13,321 nt of DNA from Modestobacter sp. (GCA_025963425.1 JAOPUQ010000476.1:1-13321), one strand, 5' to 3'; counted from the first letter of the stretch, positions 1 through 7,652 are shown. The notes: generated by a model from the sequence alone, not told the origin. Translations and numbers: made by a program.

Positions 1-567
1 CACCAGGCCGGTGGGCCCGCGGACGGGCGCCGCGAGGCCGCCCTCGCCAGCCGCGTGCTCACCGCGTTCGGCGGCCCAGCCGCGGGACCGGACGGCGGCC
101 AGCTCAGCCGACAGCCGGTGCCCGGCCCCGGCGAGCAGGACCTTGCCCAGTGCGGTCGAGTGCGCGGGCAGGGTGGCCCCCACATCCAGCACCTGCGCGG
201 AATCGTCAGGACGGAACACGTGGTGGACGACGACCACCTGGCCGCCCACGAGGGCGGCCAGCCGCACGGCCTGCCCGCTGCGGGAGGCCAGCGCGTCGGC
301 CCAGTTCGACGAGCGGGCCCGCAGCTCGTTGACGTCGAGGTGGCTGCTGCCCAGCCGCAGCAGGCCGGTGCCCAGCGCGTAGTGGCCGGTGGCCCGGTCC
401 TGCTCGACGAAGCCCACGAGCAGCAGCGTGCGCAGCAGGCTGTGCGTCGTCGTCTTGGCCAGGCCGACGGCCTCGGCGATGTCGGTGACCCCGAGCGTCC
501 CGTGCGACGCGGCCACCACCTGCAGGATCGCCGCTGCCCGCTCGATGGACTGCACGGTGCCCGGCAC
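1..567 (-). CDS. IclR-family transcriptional regulator (C-terminus cut by window edge)
   Basis: This is a DNA-binding regulator, seen as 189 codons and still open at base 1. IclR proteins are usually about 250 residues, so roughly 60 C-terminal residues lie outside. Residues 1-75 form the winged helix-turn-helix (SIERAAAIL near 7-15, the helix pair around VTDIAEAVGLAKTTTHSLL at 27-45, and the wing ending GHYALGTGLLRLG). From about residue 80 the IclR effector domain begins, with the hallmark GATLPAHSTALGKVLLA at 130-146. The start chosen is GTG at 565-567. A second in-frame GTG lies 4 codons later, the frame has no ATG, and it closes upstream with a stop. There is no Shine-Dalgarno; TAGCGT lies 8 nt upstream. 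The gene diverges from glpD across 155 bp. Streptomyces GylR, also IclR-type, represses glycerol genes, so control of glpD is a reasonable inference. Family assignment is firm; the ligand is not shown. Confidence 0.9.
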   Translation of the reverse strand, partial: MPGTVQSIERAAAILQVVAASHGTLGVTDIAEAVGLAKTTTHSLLRTLLLVGFVEQDRATGHYALGTGLLRLGSSHLDVNELRARSSNWADALASRSGQAVRLAALVGGQVVVVHHVFRPDDSAQVLDVGATLPAHSTALGKVLLAGAGHRLSAELAAVRSRGWAAERGEHAAGEGGLAAPVRGPTGLV

Positions 568-575
568 GGCAACCG

Positions 576-581
576 ACGCTA
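576..581 (-). promoter_or_regulatory. Candidate -10 element of the IclR gene
   Basis: Read on the minus strand this is TAGCGT, matching the actinobacterial -10 pattern TANNNT. It ends 8 nt before the GTG start, so the transcript would have almost no leader. No convincing -35 is visible. The element is short and could be chance. Confidence 0.35.
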
Positions 582-604
582 GCCATCGCGGGGCCGTACG
601 ACCA

Positions 605-613
605 TGTCAGACA
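605..613. promoter_or_regulatory. Short dyad TGTC-A-GACA in the iclR/glpD gap
   Basis: A perfect 4-bp inverted repeat around a single A lies between the two divergent starts and upstream of the proposed glpD promoter. It could be half of a regulator site, but a dyad this short is expected by chance in 155 bp. Confidence 0.2.
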
Positions 614-620
614 GCGGCCG

Positions 621-650
621 TCGACGCGCTGGTCGGGGCGGTCCTACCGT
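621..650 (+). promoter_or_regulatory. Candidate glpD promoter
   Basis: TCGACG at 621-626 (weak match to TTGACA) and TACCGT at 645-650 (TANNNT) are separated by 18 nt. A transcript would begin near 656-657, giving glpD a leader of about 66 nt that contains the dyads at 668-689. This is pattern reading only. Confidence 0.3.
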
Positions 651-667
651 GGGTGCCGAGTCCTGTG

Positions 668-689
668 GGTCAGCGTGACCGCAGCGGTC
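668..689. promoter_or_regulatory. Two overlapping dyads, candidate operator for glpD
   Basis: GGTCA-GCG-TGACC occupies 668-680, and GACCGC-A-GCGGTC occupies 677-689 and shares four bases with it. Both are perfect inverted repeats of 13 bp. They lie just downstream of the proposed glpD promoter and 33 nt before the glpD ATG. That is where a repressor would block transcription, and the divergent IclR regulator is the obvious candidate. Binding is inferred, not shown. Confidence 0.35.
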
Positions 690-722
690 GTGCGCCCGGA
701 GCAGCACACCAAGGGAGTCCTC

Positions 723-2450
723 ATGACCGCAGTCCCCCCACTCGGCCCGGACCAGCGCGCGCGGGCGTGGGCCGAACTCGCCGAGGGTGAGTTCGAGGTG
801 CTGGTGGTCGGCGGTGGGGTCACCGGCGCCGGCGTCGCGCTCGACGCCGCCACCCGCGGGCTGCGGACGGCGCTGGTCGAGGCGCGCGACTTCGCCAGCG
901 GCACGTCGTCCCGGTCCTCGAAGCTGTTCCACGGTGGCCTGCGGTACCTGGAGCAGCTCAACTTCGCCCTCGTGCGGGAGGCGTTGCACGAGCGCGACCT
1001 GGCGGTGAACCGGATCGCGCCGCACCTCGTCAAGCCCGTCCCGTTCCTCTACCCGCTGACCCGCCACTGGGAGCGGCCCTACGTCACCGCCGGCATCACC
1101 CTCTACGACGCCCTGGCCCGCCTCGGGTCGCTGGCCGAGCCGATGCCCCGGCAGAAGCAGCTGACCCGTACCGGCGCCCTGCGGCTGTTCCCGGCGTTGA
1201 AGCCGGACTCCCTGGTGGGCGCCATCCAGTACTACGACGCGCAGGCCGACGACGCCCGGCACACCCTCACCTTGGCCCGGACCGCGGCCCACTACGGGGC
1301 GACCGTGCTGAACTCCGCCGAGGTGGTGTCCTTCGCCCACGCCGGGGGCCGGGTGGTGGGCGCCCGGGTCCGCGACGTGGAGACCGGGCACGAGGTCGAC
1401 GTCCGCAGCGAGGTGGTGGTCAACGCCACCGGGGTGTGGACCGACGACCTGCAGACGATGGTCGGTGGCCGGGGGCGCTTCCACGTCCGGGCCAGCAAGG
1501 GCGTGCACATCGACGTCCCGCGCGACCGGATCAACGGCGAGACCGGGATCATCCTGCGGACCGAGAAGTCGGTGTTGTTCGTCATCCCGTGGGGCAGCCA
1601 CTGGATCGTCGGGACGACGGACACCGACTGGGCGCTGGACAAGGCGCACCCGGCGGCCAGCCGGGCCGACATCGACTACATCCTCGAGCACGTCAACGCG
1701 GTGCTGGCGGTGCCGCTGACCCACGAGGACATCACCGGCGTCTACGCCGGCCTCCGCCCGCTGCTGTCCGGGGAGAGCGAGTCGACCAGCCAGCTCTCCC
1801 GCGAGCACGCCGTGGCCCGCCCGATGCCCGGGGTGATCGCCGTGGCCGGCGGCAAGTACACGACCTACCGGCCGATGGCCGCCGACGCGGTGGACGCCGT
1901 GGCCGAGGACGTCACCCGCCGGGTGCCGCCGAGCGTGACCGAGAACGTGCCGCTGGTGGGCGCCGAGGGCTACGCCGCGATGGTCAACCAGCTGGACACC
2001 CTGGCCGAGCGCTGGGACATCGCCCACTTCAGGGCCGAGCACCTGCTCAACCGGTTCGGGTCGCTGACCCCCGACGTGCTGGCGATGGCCGCCGACGACG
2101 CGAGTCTGCTGGAGCCGGTGCCCGGCGCCGAGGAGTACCTGATGGTGGAGATGGTGTGGGCGGCGGCGAACGAGGCCGCGCTGCACCTCGACGACCTGCT
2201 CGCCCGGCGGACCCGGATCTCCATCGAGACCCCCCACCGCGGGGTGGCGTCCGCCGAGCCGGTGGCGCGCGCGGTGGCCGGGGTCCTGGGCTGGGACGCC
2301 GAGCGCGTCGCCAACGAGGTGGCCAGCTACACCGCCCGGGTGCAGGCCGAGCGGGCCTCGCAGGAGGCGGCCGGCGACCAGGAGGCCGACGCCGCCCGGG
2401 TGGCCGCGCCGGACACCCGCGCCGTCGCCGTGGGCCGCGCCCTGGGGTGA
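723..2450 (+). CDS. glpD: Aerobic glycerol-3-phosphate dehydrogenase (FAD)
   Basis: This 575-residue flavoenzyme oxidises sn-glycerol 3-phosphate to dihydroxyacetone phosphate at the membrane and passes electrons to quinone. Residues 26-37 hold the Rossmann FAD motif with GGGVTGAG. Residues 64-76 carry the family signature RSSKLFHGGLRYL. GGKYTTYRPMA near 376-386 is the second conserved FAD-domain motif, followed by the helical DAO C-terminal domain to about 540. The last 35 residues are Ala- and acid-rich and probably a loose tail. The length is normal for GlpD. I chose ATG 723 because GGGAG (713-717) is a good Shine-Dalgarno 5 nt away; an upstream in-frame GTG at 675 would add 16 unrelated residues. 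The gene diverges from an IclR regulator. No glpK or glpF lies within this window, so glycerol kinase and the uptake facilitator must be encoded elsewhere. Confidence 0.95.
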   Translation: MTAVPPLGPDQRARAWAELAEGEFEVLVVGGGVTGAGVALDAATRGLRTALVEARDFASGTSSRSSKLFHGGLRYLEQLNFALVREALHERDLAVNRIAPHLVKPVPFLYPLTRHWERPYVTAGITLYDALARLGSLAEPMPRQKQLTRTGALRLFPALKPDSLVGAIQYYDAQADDARHTLTLARTAAHYGATVLNSAEVVSFAHAGGRVVGARVRDVETGHEVDVRSEVVVNATGVWTDDLQTMVGGRGRFHVRASKGVHIDVPRDRINGETGIILRTEKSVLFVIPWGSHWIVGTTDTDWALDKAHPAASRADIDYILEHVNAVLAVPLTHEDITGVYAGLRPLLSGESESTSQLSREHAVARPMPGVIAVAGGKYTTYRPMAADAVDAVAEDVTRRVPPSVTENVPLVGAEGYAAMVNQLDTLAERWDIAHFRAEHLLNRFGSLTPDVLAMAADDASLLEPVPGAEEYLMVEMVWAAANEAALHLDDLLARRTRISIETPHRGVASAEPVARAVAGVLGWDAERVANEVASYTARVQAERASQEAAGDQEADAARVAAPDTRAVAVGRALG

Positions 2451-2487
2451 GGGGCCCCGCCGGGATCGGGTGACCTGGTCGTGCGGG

Positions 2488-2539
2488 GTCCTACCCGGTG
2501 GCCGGCCGGCCGGTAGGTGCTCCGCCGGCCAGGTAGGAC
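2488..2539. terminator. Long GC-rich inverted repeat after glpD, possible terminator
   Basis: GTCCTACC (2488-2495) pairs exactly with GGTAGGAC (2532-2539). Inside them GGCCGG (2500-2505) pairs with CCGGCC (2525-2530). A competing hairpin uses CCTACC (2490-2495) with GGTAGG (2512-2517). The structure begins 37 nt after the glpD stop and lies upstream of the TetR promoter, so it most likely ends the glpD transcript. There is no T-run, which is common for actinobacterial terminators. Other roles, such as a protein-binding site, are possible. Confidence 0.4.
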
Positions 2540-2560
2540 GTCGGGCATGCCGACTTCCGA

Positions 2561-2589
2561 TGCACACCTGTATCCAATACAGTCCTGCA
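2561..2589. promoter_or_regulatory. TetR operator and core promoter (29-bp nested dyad)
   Basis: The pattern is TGCA-N3-CTGTAT-CCA-ATACAG-N3-TGCA, with every arm symmetric about base 2575. The inner 15 bp (2568-2582) form a perfect repeat and are unusually AT-rich for this genome. The right arm overlaps TACAGT (2578-2583), a TANNNT -10 element ending 8 nt before the GTG of the TetR gene. A TetR dimer bound here would cover its own promoter, and so the downstream exporter as well. The dyad is read directly; the regulator's identity is inferred from position. Confidence 0.65.
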
Positions 2590-2591
2590 TC

Positions 2592-3233
2592 GTGAGCGAC
2601 GTCGGCCGGCCCAGGCGCCGCCGTGAGGCCACCGTCGAGCGGTTGCTGGACGCCGCCCTGTCGGCCTTCGCCGAGCAGGGCTTCGCCGCCGCCAGCGTGG
2701 AGGACATCTGCAGCCGCGGCGGCTTCACCCGGGGCGCGTTCTACTCCAGCTTCCGCACCAAGGACGAGTTGTTCGCCGCCCTGTTCGACCGCGAGGTCCG
2801 CCGGGAGCTGGCCCGCCTCGAGGAGCTGCTCACCGGGCTGGCCGACGAGCCGGACCCGGTGGCCGCGGCGGTGGAGCGCTGCCTGGGGGCCTTCCGGCGG
2901 GACCGGACCTGGACGCTGGTGAACACCGAGTACGCGCTGCACGCCGCCCGCCACCCCGAGGCCGCCGCCCTGCTGCACCGGCACCGCGCGGGGCTGCACG
3001 CCCAGCTGACCGCCCTGATCGACCGCGCCGCCGCCGACGCCGGCGTGCAGCTGGTGCTGCCCGCCGGCCAGCTCGCCCGCACCGTCTCCGCCCTGCACGA
3101 CGGGCTCACCCTCCTGCAGGTCTCCCAGCCCGACGACGACGAGGTCGCCGAGCTCGAACGACCGGCCCTGCTGCTGCTCCTGCGCGCGGCCGTGACCAGC
3201 CCAGCCCCGGCCACCCACCTCCCGGAGTCCTGA
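2592..3233 (+). CDS. TetR-family transcriptional regulator of the adjacent exporter
   Basis: This protein of 213 residues is a typical TetR size. Residues 6-62 form the DNA-binding domain, with basic RPRRRREATVERLLDAAL first and then the helix-turn-helix around VEDICSRGGFTRGAFYSSF (36-54) and TKDELF (56-61). The rest is the helical ligand and dimer domain, which is not diagnostic. I chose GTG 2592: it follows a promoter-like -10 by 8 nt and no Shine-Dalgarno is visible. An upstream ATG at 2547 would add 15 residues translated through the operator dyad, which is unlikely. The stop overlaps the exporter ATG by 1 nt (TGATG), so the two are translationally coupled. The likely role is repression of itself and the pump, relieved by a pump substrate. 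The ligand is unknown. Confidence 0.9.
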   Translation: MSDVGRPRRRREATVERLLDAALSAFAEQGFAAASVEDICSRGGFTRGAFYSSFRTKDELFAALFDREVRRELARLEELLTGLADEPDPVAAAVERCLGAFRRDRTWTLVNTEYALHAARHPEAAALLHRHRAGLHAQLTALIDRAAADAGVQLVLPAGQLARTVSALHDGLTLLQVSQPDDDEVAELERPALLLLLRAAVTSPAPATHLPES

Positions 3234-5479
3234 TGTCCACCCTGCTCGACCGGCTGGGCCGCGCTGCCTACCGCCACCGCGTGCTGTTCTCCGCGGCCTG
3301 GGTCGCGGTGCTCGCCGCCGTGATCACGCTGTTCCTGACCGTCGGCGGGGAGTTCGACGACGAGTTCACCATCCCCGGCTCGGAGTCCCAGGCCGCGCTC
3401 GACCAGCTCGGCGAGGCCTCGACCGCCGCGGCAGGTGCCAGCGCGCAGCTGGTGTTCATCGCCCCGGAGGGGCAGGCGGTCACCGACCCGGCCTTCACCC
3501 AGGCGATCGGTGCGGTCGTGGCCGCGGCGGGGCAGGTCACCGACGTCGCGCAGGTGCAGGACCCGTTCGCCGGCCGGGCGGTCAGCGCCGACGGCCGCGC
3601 CGCGCTGGCCTCGGTGCAGTACGGGGTGGGCCAGGACGGGCTGGCCGCCGACGCCTTCGACCAGCTGCGGGCGGCGACCGCGGCCGGCACCGACGCCGGC
3701 CTCCAGGTCGCGGTGGGCGGCAACGCCTTCGCCACCGCAGCAGTGACCGTCGGCCCCGCCGAACTGCTCGGCGTCCTCGTCGCCGTGGTGGTGCTCGTGC
3801 TGACGTTCGGCTCCCTGCTGGCGGCCGGGATGAACCTGCTCATCGCCCTGGTCGGGGTGGCCATCGGGCTCACCGGGCTGCTCGCCCTGTCCGGGGCGGT
3901 CACGCTGTCCTCCACCGCCCCCACCCTGGCGCTGATGATCGGCCTGGCGGTCGGCATCGACTACACCCTGTTCATCCTGTCCCGGCACCGTTCCCAGCTG
4001 GCCGCCGGCATGGCAGCCGAGGAGTCGGCCGGGCGGGCCACCGGGACGGCCGGCTCGGCGGTCGTGTTCGCCGGGCTCACCGTGGTCATCGCGCTGGCCG
4101 GTCTGTCCGTCGTCGGCATCCCCTTCCTCACCGTCATGGGGCTGGGCGCCGCCGGAACGGTCCTGGTCGCCGTGCTGGTGGCCCTCACCCTGCTGCCGGC
4201 GCTGCTGGGCTTCGCCGGTGCCCGGCTGACCCCGGGGCCCGGCTCCCGGGCGGCGCGCCGGGAGGCGGCGCTGGCCGAGCACGCCGGCACGCCGGCCCGC
4301 AGCGGGGGTGCCCGCTGGGCGCGGCTGGTCACCCGCCGTCCCGCGCTCACCGTCGCGGTGACGGTGATCGGACTGCTGGTGATGGCCATCCCCGCGTTCC
4401 AGCTCCGCCTGGCGCTGCCCGACGCGAGCACCGCCGGCGAGGACACCTCCGAGCGGCAGGCCTACGACGCGGTGGCCGAGTACTTCGGCCCCGGCGTCAA
4501 CGGGCCGCTGCTGGTGCTGGTCGACGGGCTGGACCCGGCCTCGGCCCAGCAGACCGCCGGTGCGGTCGCCGCGGCGATCGGCGGTGCACCATCCGGCGGG
4601 TCCGGTGCGCTCAGCGGTGGCCTGGACGGCGTCGTCCACGCCGCGCCCCAGGTGCTGGCCAACGGGACGACGGCGATCGTGCAGGTCGTGCCGGAGAGCG
4701 GACCGCTCGACGAGGCGACGGGCGCGCTGGTCGCCGACATCCGGGACCTGGCGCCCGCGCTCGAGCAGCGGACCGGCGCGGACATCGCGGTCACCGGGCA
4801 GACGGCGGTGGCCATCGACGTCTCCGACCGGCTGGCCGGCGCGCTGGTGCCGTTCGCGCTGATCGTCGTCGGGCTGGCGCTGGTCCTGCTGCTGCTGGTC
4901 TTCCGGTCGATCCTGGTGCCGGTCAAGGCCGCGCTGGGCTTCCTGCTGTCGGTCGGCGCCTCCTTCGGCGCCGTGGTCGCGGTCTTCCAGTGGGGCTGGC
5001 TGATGGACCTGTTCGGCGTGCCGGCGACCGGCCCGGTGATCAGCTTCATGCCGATCCTGCTGATGGCCGTGTTGTTCGGCCTGGCGATGGACTACGAGGT
5101 CTTCCTGGTCTCCCGGATGCGTGAGGAGTTCGTGCACGGCGCCGCGCCACGGGAGTCGGTCGTCGCCGGCATGCGGCACGCGGCCCGGGTCGTCGTCGCC
5201 GCCGCGCTGATCATGCTGGCGGTGTTCGCCAGCTTCGTCACGATCGAGGACGTCACGGTCAAGGCGATCGCCTTCGGGCTGGCGGTCGGGGTGCTGGTCG
5301 ACGCGTTCGTCGTCCGGATGACGCTGGTGCCCGCGGTGCTGGCGCTGGTCGGCCGGGCTGCCTGGTGGCTGCCGCGCTGGCTGGACCGCCTGCTACCCGA
5401 CCTGGACGTCGAGGGTGCCCGGCTGACCGCCCGCGACCAGCCGGCCGAGCGCGCGCCGGAGCCGTCGGTCGTCGGCTGA
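3233..5479 (+). CDS. MMPL/RND-type membrane transporter
   Basis: This 748-residue inner-membrane exporter has the actinobacterial MMPL architecture. There is a transmembrane helix at about 17-37, an extracellular domain at 40-172, a helix bundle at about 176-327, a short cytoplasmic loop at 330-368, a helix at 371-390, a second extracellular domain at 391-535, and a closing bundle at about 537-708. The two proton-relay motifs are intact: Asp243-Tyr244 in GLAVGIDYTLF and Asp620-Tyr621 in GLAMDYEVF. These match the Asp-Tyr pairs that drive proton coupling in MmpL proteins. GGAG at 3224-3227 precedes the ATG, which overlaps the TetR stop. The substrate is not evident. Family members export lipids, siderophores or drugs, and pairing with a TetR suggests inducible efflux. 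It lacks the long cytoplasmic tail of MmpL3, so a cell-wall lipid flippase role is less likely. Confidence 0.92.
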   Translation: MSTLLDRLGRAAYRHRVLFSAAWVAVLAAVITLFLTVGGEFDDEFTIPGSESQAALDQLGEASTAAAGASAQLVFIAPEGQAVTDPAFTQAIGAVVAAAGQVTDVAQVQDPFAGRAVSADGRAALASVQYGVGQDGLAADAFDQLRAATAAGTDAGLQVAVGGNAFATAAVTVGPAELLGVLVAVVVLVLTFGSLLAAGMNLLIALVGVAIGLTGLLALSGAVTLSSTAPTLALMIGLAVGIDYTLFILSRHRSQLAAGMAAEESAGRATGTAGSAVVFAGLTVVIALAGLSVVGIPFLTVMGLGAAGTVLVAVLVALTLLPALLGFAGARLTPGPGSRAARREAALAEHAGTPARSGGARWARLVTRRPALTVAVTVIGLLVMAIPAFQLRLALPDASTAGEDTSERQAYDAVAEYFGPGVNGPLLVLVDGLDPASAQQTAGAVAAAIGGAPSGGSGALSGGLDGVVHAAPQVLANGTTAIVQVVPESGPLDEATGALVADIRDLAPALEQRTGADIAVTGQTAVAIDVSDRLAGALVPFALIVVGLALVLLLLVFRSILVPVKAALGFLLSVGASFGAVVAVFQWGWLMDLFGVPATGPVISFMPILLMAVLFGLAMDYEVFLVSRMREEFVHGAAPRESVVAGMRHAARVVVAAALIMLAVFASFVTIEDVTVKAIAFGLAVGVLVDAFVVRMTLVPAVLALVGRAAWWLPRWLDRLLPDLDVEGARLTARDQPAERAPEPSVVG

Positions 5480-5524
5480 CACCCTCGGGCGGCTGAGCGG
5501 ACGCGGTCGGGCCATCATCGGCGC

Positions 5525-6613
5525 ATGAGCGCTGCACCCCTGGACGTCGTCGACCTGGTCCGCGAGCTGGTCGGCCGGCCGACCGTCTCCGCCGACGCCG
5601 GAGCCCAGCGCGACGCCCTGGGCGTCGTCGCCGAGGTGCTCACCGCGGCCGCGCCGCACCTGCAGCGCACCGACGGCGGGAACCCCACCCAGCCGTGGAC
5701 CCTGCTGACCACGCCCACCGACCCGGCCCGGCCCCTGCTGCTGCTGGCCTGCCACGTCGACACGGTGCCCGCCGCCGAGCCGGGGCGCTGGCAGCGCGAC
5801 CCGTTCGGCGCCGAGCTGGACGACGGCCGGGTCTGGGGCCGGGGTGGGTCGGACATGAAGGCCGGACTGGTCGCCGCCGCGGCCGCGCTCGCCGCCGCCG
5901 ACCCGCAGACCCCGGTGGCGCTGCTGCTGACCAGCGACGAGGAGATCGGCTCGAAGGGCGCGGCGGCGGCCGCCGCGGCGGTGGCCGAGCTGGCCGTCGG
6001 CGCGGTGGTCGTCCCGGAGGCGACCGGGAACGAGGTGGTGCTCGGGCACCGGGGCGCGCTGTGGCTGGCGGTGCGGGCGCACGGGCTCGCCGCGCACGGG
6101 AGTACGCCGGAGCGCGGCCGCAACGCCGTCCTCGAGCTGGTGTCTGTGCTGGGCCGGGCCGGTGCCGGGCTGCCGCTGGGCCGCGACCCGTTCCTGGGCG
6201 GGGAGACCTGGAACCCCGGTGTCATCGCCGGGGGGACGGTGCCCAACGTCGTCCCCGACCGGGCCGAGGTGGTCGTCGACCAGCGCACGGTCGGCGACGG
6301 GACGGCGTTGCTGGACTGGTGGCGGGCGCAGCCGGAGGTCGCCGAGGTGGAGGTGCTCGTCGATCTACCGGCCGTGCAGACCCCCGCCGGCGACCCGTGG
6401 GTGGCCTCGCTGCCGGCCGGCGTCCGGGCCGAGCCGGCCACCTACTTCACCGACGCCTCGGTGCTGCGGCCGGTGGTCGGCGATGCGCCCATCGTGGTGT
6501 GGGGCCCCGGCACCCCCGCGGTGATGCACGCCGTCGACGAGTACGTCGAGGTCGCCGAGCTGCACCAGGCGACGGCGGCGCTGGGCGACGTGCTCGCCCG
6601 CTGGCCCCGGTGA
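5525..6613 (+). CDS. M20-family metallopeptidase / deacylase (ArgE/DapE-like)
   Basis: This predicted cytoplasmic di-zinc amidohydrolase has 362 residues. All catalytic positions of the M20 family are present: His77 and Asp79 in HVDTVP, bridging Asp110 in GRGGSDMKAG, Glu139 (general base) and Glu140 in SDEEIGS, Glu165 in PEAT, and His335 near the end in MHAVDEYV. The lid/dimerisation domain (about 175-290) carries His191 in AAHGSTPERGRNA. Relatives remove acyl groups from N-acyl amino acids (acetylornithine, succinyl-diaminopimelate) or cut dipeptides; the sequence does not tell me which. No arg or dap genes lie nearby, so a biosynthetic role is not supported by context. The ATG lies 45 nt after the exporter stop, without a Shine-Dalgarno. 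CATCAT at 5513-5518, 6 nt upstream, could be a weak -10 for a leaderless message. Confidence 0.87.
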   Translation: MSAAPLDVVDLVRELVGRPTVSADAGAQRDALGVVAEVLTAAAPHLQRTDGGNPTQPWTLLTTPTDPARPLLLLACHVDTVPAAEPGRWQRDPFGAELDDGRVWGRGGSDMKAGLVAAAAALAAADPQTPVALLLTSDEEIGSKGAAAAAAAVAELAVGAVVVPEATGNEVVLGHRGALWLAVRAHGLAAHGSTPERGRNAVLELVSVLGRAGAGLPLGRDPFLGGETWNPGVIAGGTVPNVVPDRAEVVVDQRTVGDGTALLDWWRAQPEVAEVEVLVDLPAVQTPAGDPWVASLPAGVRAEPATYFTDASVLRPVVGDAPIVVWGPGTPAVMHAVDEYVEVAELHQATAALGDVLARWPR

Positions 6614-6617
6614 GCGC

Positions 6618-6631
6618 GTTCCACGTGGAAC
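6618..6631. promoter_or_regulatory. parS-like 14-bp perfect palindrome
   Basis: GTTCCACGTGGAAC is a perfect palindrome 4 nt after the peptidase stop and 61 nt before the next start. The left half is identical to the left half of the Bacillus parS site (TGTTNCACGTGAAACA), and the right half differs from it by one base inside the 14-mer. ParB binds such sites for chromosome segregation. Alternatives are a binding site for another CACGTG-recognising regulator, or chance. No parA or parB gene is in the window. Confidence 0.45.
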
Positions 6632-6692
6632 CGGCGCCGTTGCGGGCCGGGCTCGAGGGGCATCATGCAGACCGAGGACGAGGAGGTCCGAC

Positions 6693-7652
6693 ATGAACGA
6701 TTTCGACCTGGTGCTGCCCACTGCCGTCGACGTCCGCGAGGTGGGCATGCGCGACGGCCTGCAACTGGAGGACCCGCTCCCCCTCACCGACAAGCTGGCG
6801 ATGCTGGAGAGCCTGGTGGCCACCGGCGTCCGGCGGATCGAGGTCACCTCGTTCGTCTCGCCCAAGGCCGTGCCGGCCCTCGCCGACGCCGACCGGCTGG
6901 CCGCCGAGCTGCACCGTTTCGACGGTGTGCACTTCTCCGCCCTGGTCGCCAACGCCCGGGGGGCGGTCCGGGCCGTGGACGCCGGCATCGCCGACCTGGA
7001 GTACGTCGTCTCCGCGTCGGACTCGCACAGCCAGGCCAACGCCGGGCGTCCGACCGCCGCGGCGGTCGCCGCCGTCGGGGAGATCGCCGGGCTCGCCCAC
7101 GGAGCGGGCGGCTCGCTCGAGGTCGTCATCGCCACCGCCTGGGACTGCCCCTTCGACGGCCGCACCCCGGTCGCCCGCACCGTCGACGTCGCCCGGGCCG
7201 CGGTGACCGCCGGTGCCGACGCGCTGTGCCTGGGCGACACCATCGGCACGACCACCCCGCTGCGCGTCGTCCAGCTGCTCGACGCCGTCCGCCGCGCCTG
7301 CCCAGGCACGCCCCTGGGCGTGCACTTCCACGACACCCGGGGCACCGGTCAGGCCAACGCCCTGGTCGCGGTGCAGGCCGGGGTGACGCAGCTGGACGCC
7401 TCGGTCGGCGGGCTGGGCGGGTGCCCGTTCGCCCCCGGCGCCAGCGGCAACATCGCCACCGAGGAACTCGTCTACTGGCTGACCGACGCCGGGGTGGCCA
7501 CCGGCATCGACCTGGACGCCGTCCTCGCCGCGGCCGCGGTCACCGAGAAGGCGGTCGGCCGCCCGCTGCCCAGCTCGCTGGCCCGGGCGGGTGGCCGCAA
7601 TGCGCCGCGCGGCGCCGTCCAGCCCGTGCCGCGTGATGAGATGGCCGGATGA
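6693..7652 (+). CDS. Hydroxymethylglutaryl-CoA lyase-like enzyme
   Basis: This TIM-barrel lyase of 319 residues normally splits 3-hydroxy-3-methylglutaryl-CoA into acetyl-CoA and acetoacetate, the last step of leucine breakdown. Arg20, Asp21 and Gln24 (REVGMRDGLQ) contact substrate and metal. His211 and His213 (VHFHDTRG) are metal ligands. Cys244 in GGLGGCPFAPGASGN is the redox-sensitive catalytic cysteine of the flexible loop, with Asn253 after it. An excellent Shine-Dalgarno, AGGAGG (6681-6686), sits 6 nt before the ATG. The gene overlaps the flavin reductase by 4 nt (ATGA). No methylcrotonyl-CoA carboxylase genes are nearby. A related substrate, such as the hydroxy-isohexenylglutaryl-CoA of acyclic terpene degradation, therefore cannot be excluded. 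The family is certain and the exact substrate moderately so. Confidence 0.9.
   Translation: MNDFDLVLPTAVDVREVGMRDGLQLEDPLPLTDKLAMLESLVATGVRRIEVTSFVSPKAVPALADADRLAAELHRFDGVHFSALVANARGAVRAVDAGIADLEYVVSASDSHSQANAGRPTAAAVAAVGEIAGLAHGAGGSLEVVIATAWDCPFDGRTPVARTVDVARAAVTAGADALCLGDTIGTTTPLRVVQLLDAVRRACPGTPLGVHFHDTRGTGQANALVAVQAGVTQLDASVGGLGGCPFAPGASGNIATEELVYWLTDAGVATGIDLDAVLAAAAVTEKAVGRPLPSSLARAGGRNAPRGAVQPVPRDEMAG

Noticed and set aside
216..221. Another CACGTG core, inside the IclR gene
   Set aside because: Its flanks are not symmetric beyond the core and it lies within conserved coding sequence, so it is not a second parS-like site. The same applies to CACGTG near 9936.
206..586. An ATG-started 126-codon minus-strand frame at the IclR locus
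   Set aside because: It is one frame off from the IclR reading frame and lacks any motif, whereas the GTG-started frame gives a complete winged-helix domain.
579..3218. An 879-codon open frame on the minus strand opposite glpD and the TetR gene
   Set aside because: It runs antisense to two clear genes, its translation is low-complexity Gly/Arg/Gln/His with no domain, and long empty frames are expected in DNA this rich in GC.
2741..5179. An 812-codon minus-strand frame opposite the MMPL exporter
   Set aside because: Same kind of GC-driven shadow: its composition is dominated by Gln, Gly, Arg and His, it has no motifs, and it covers the end of the TetR gene and most of the exporter.
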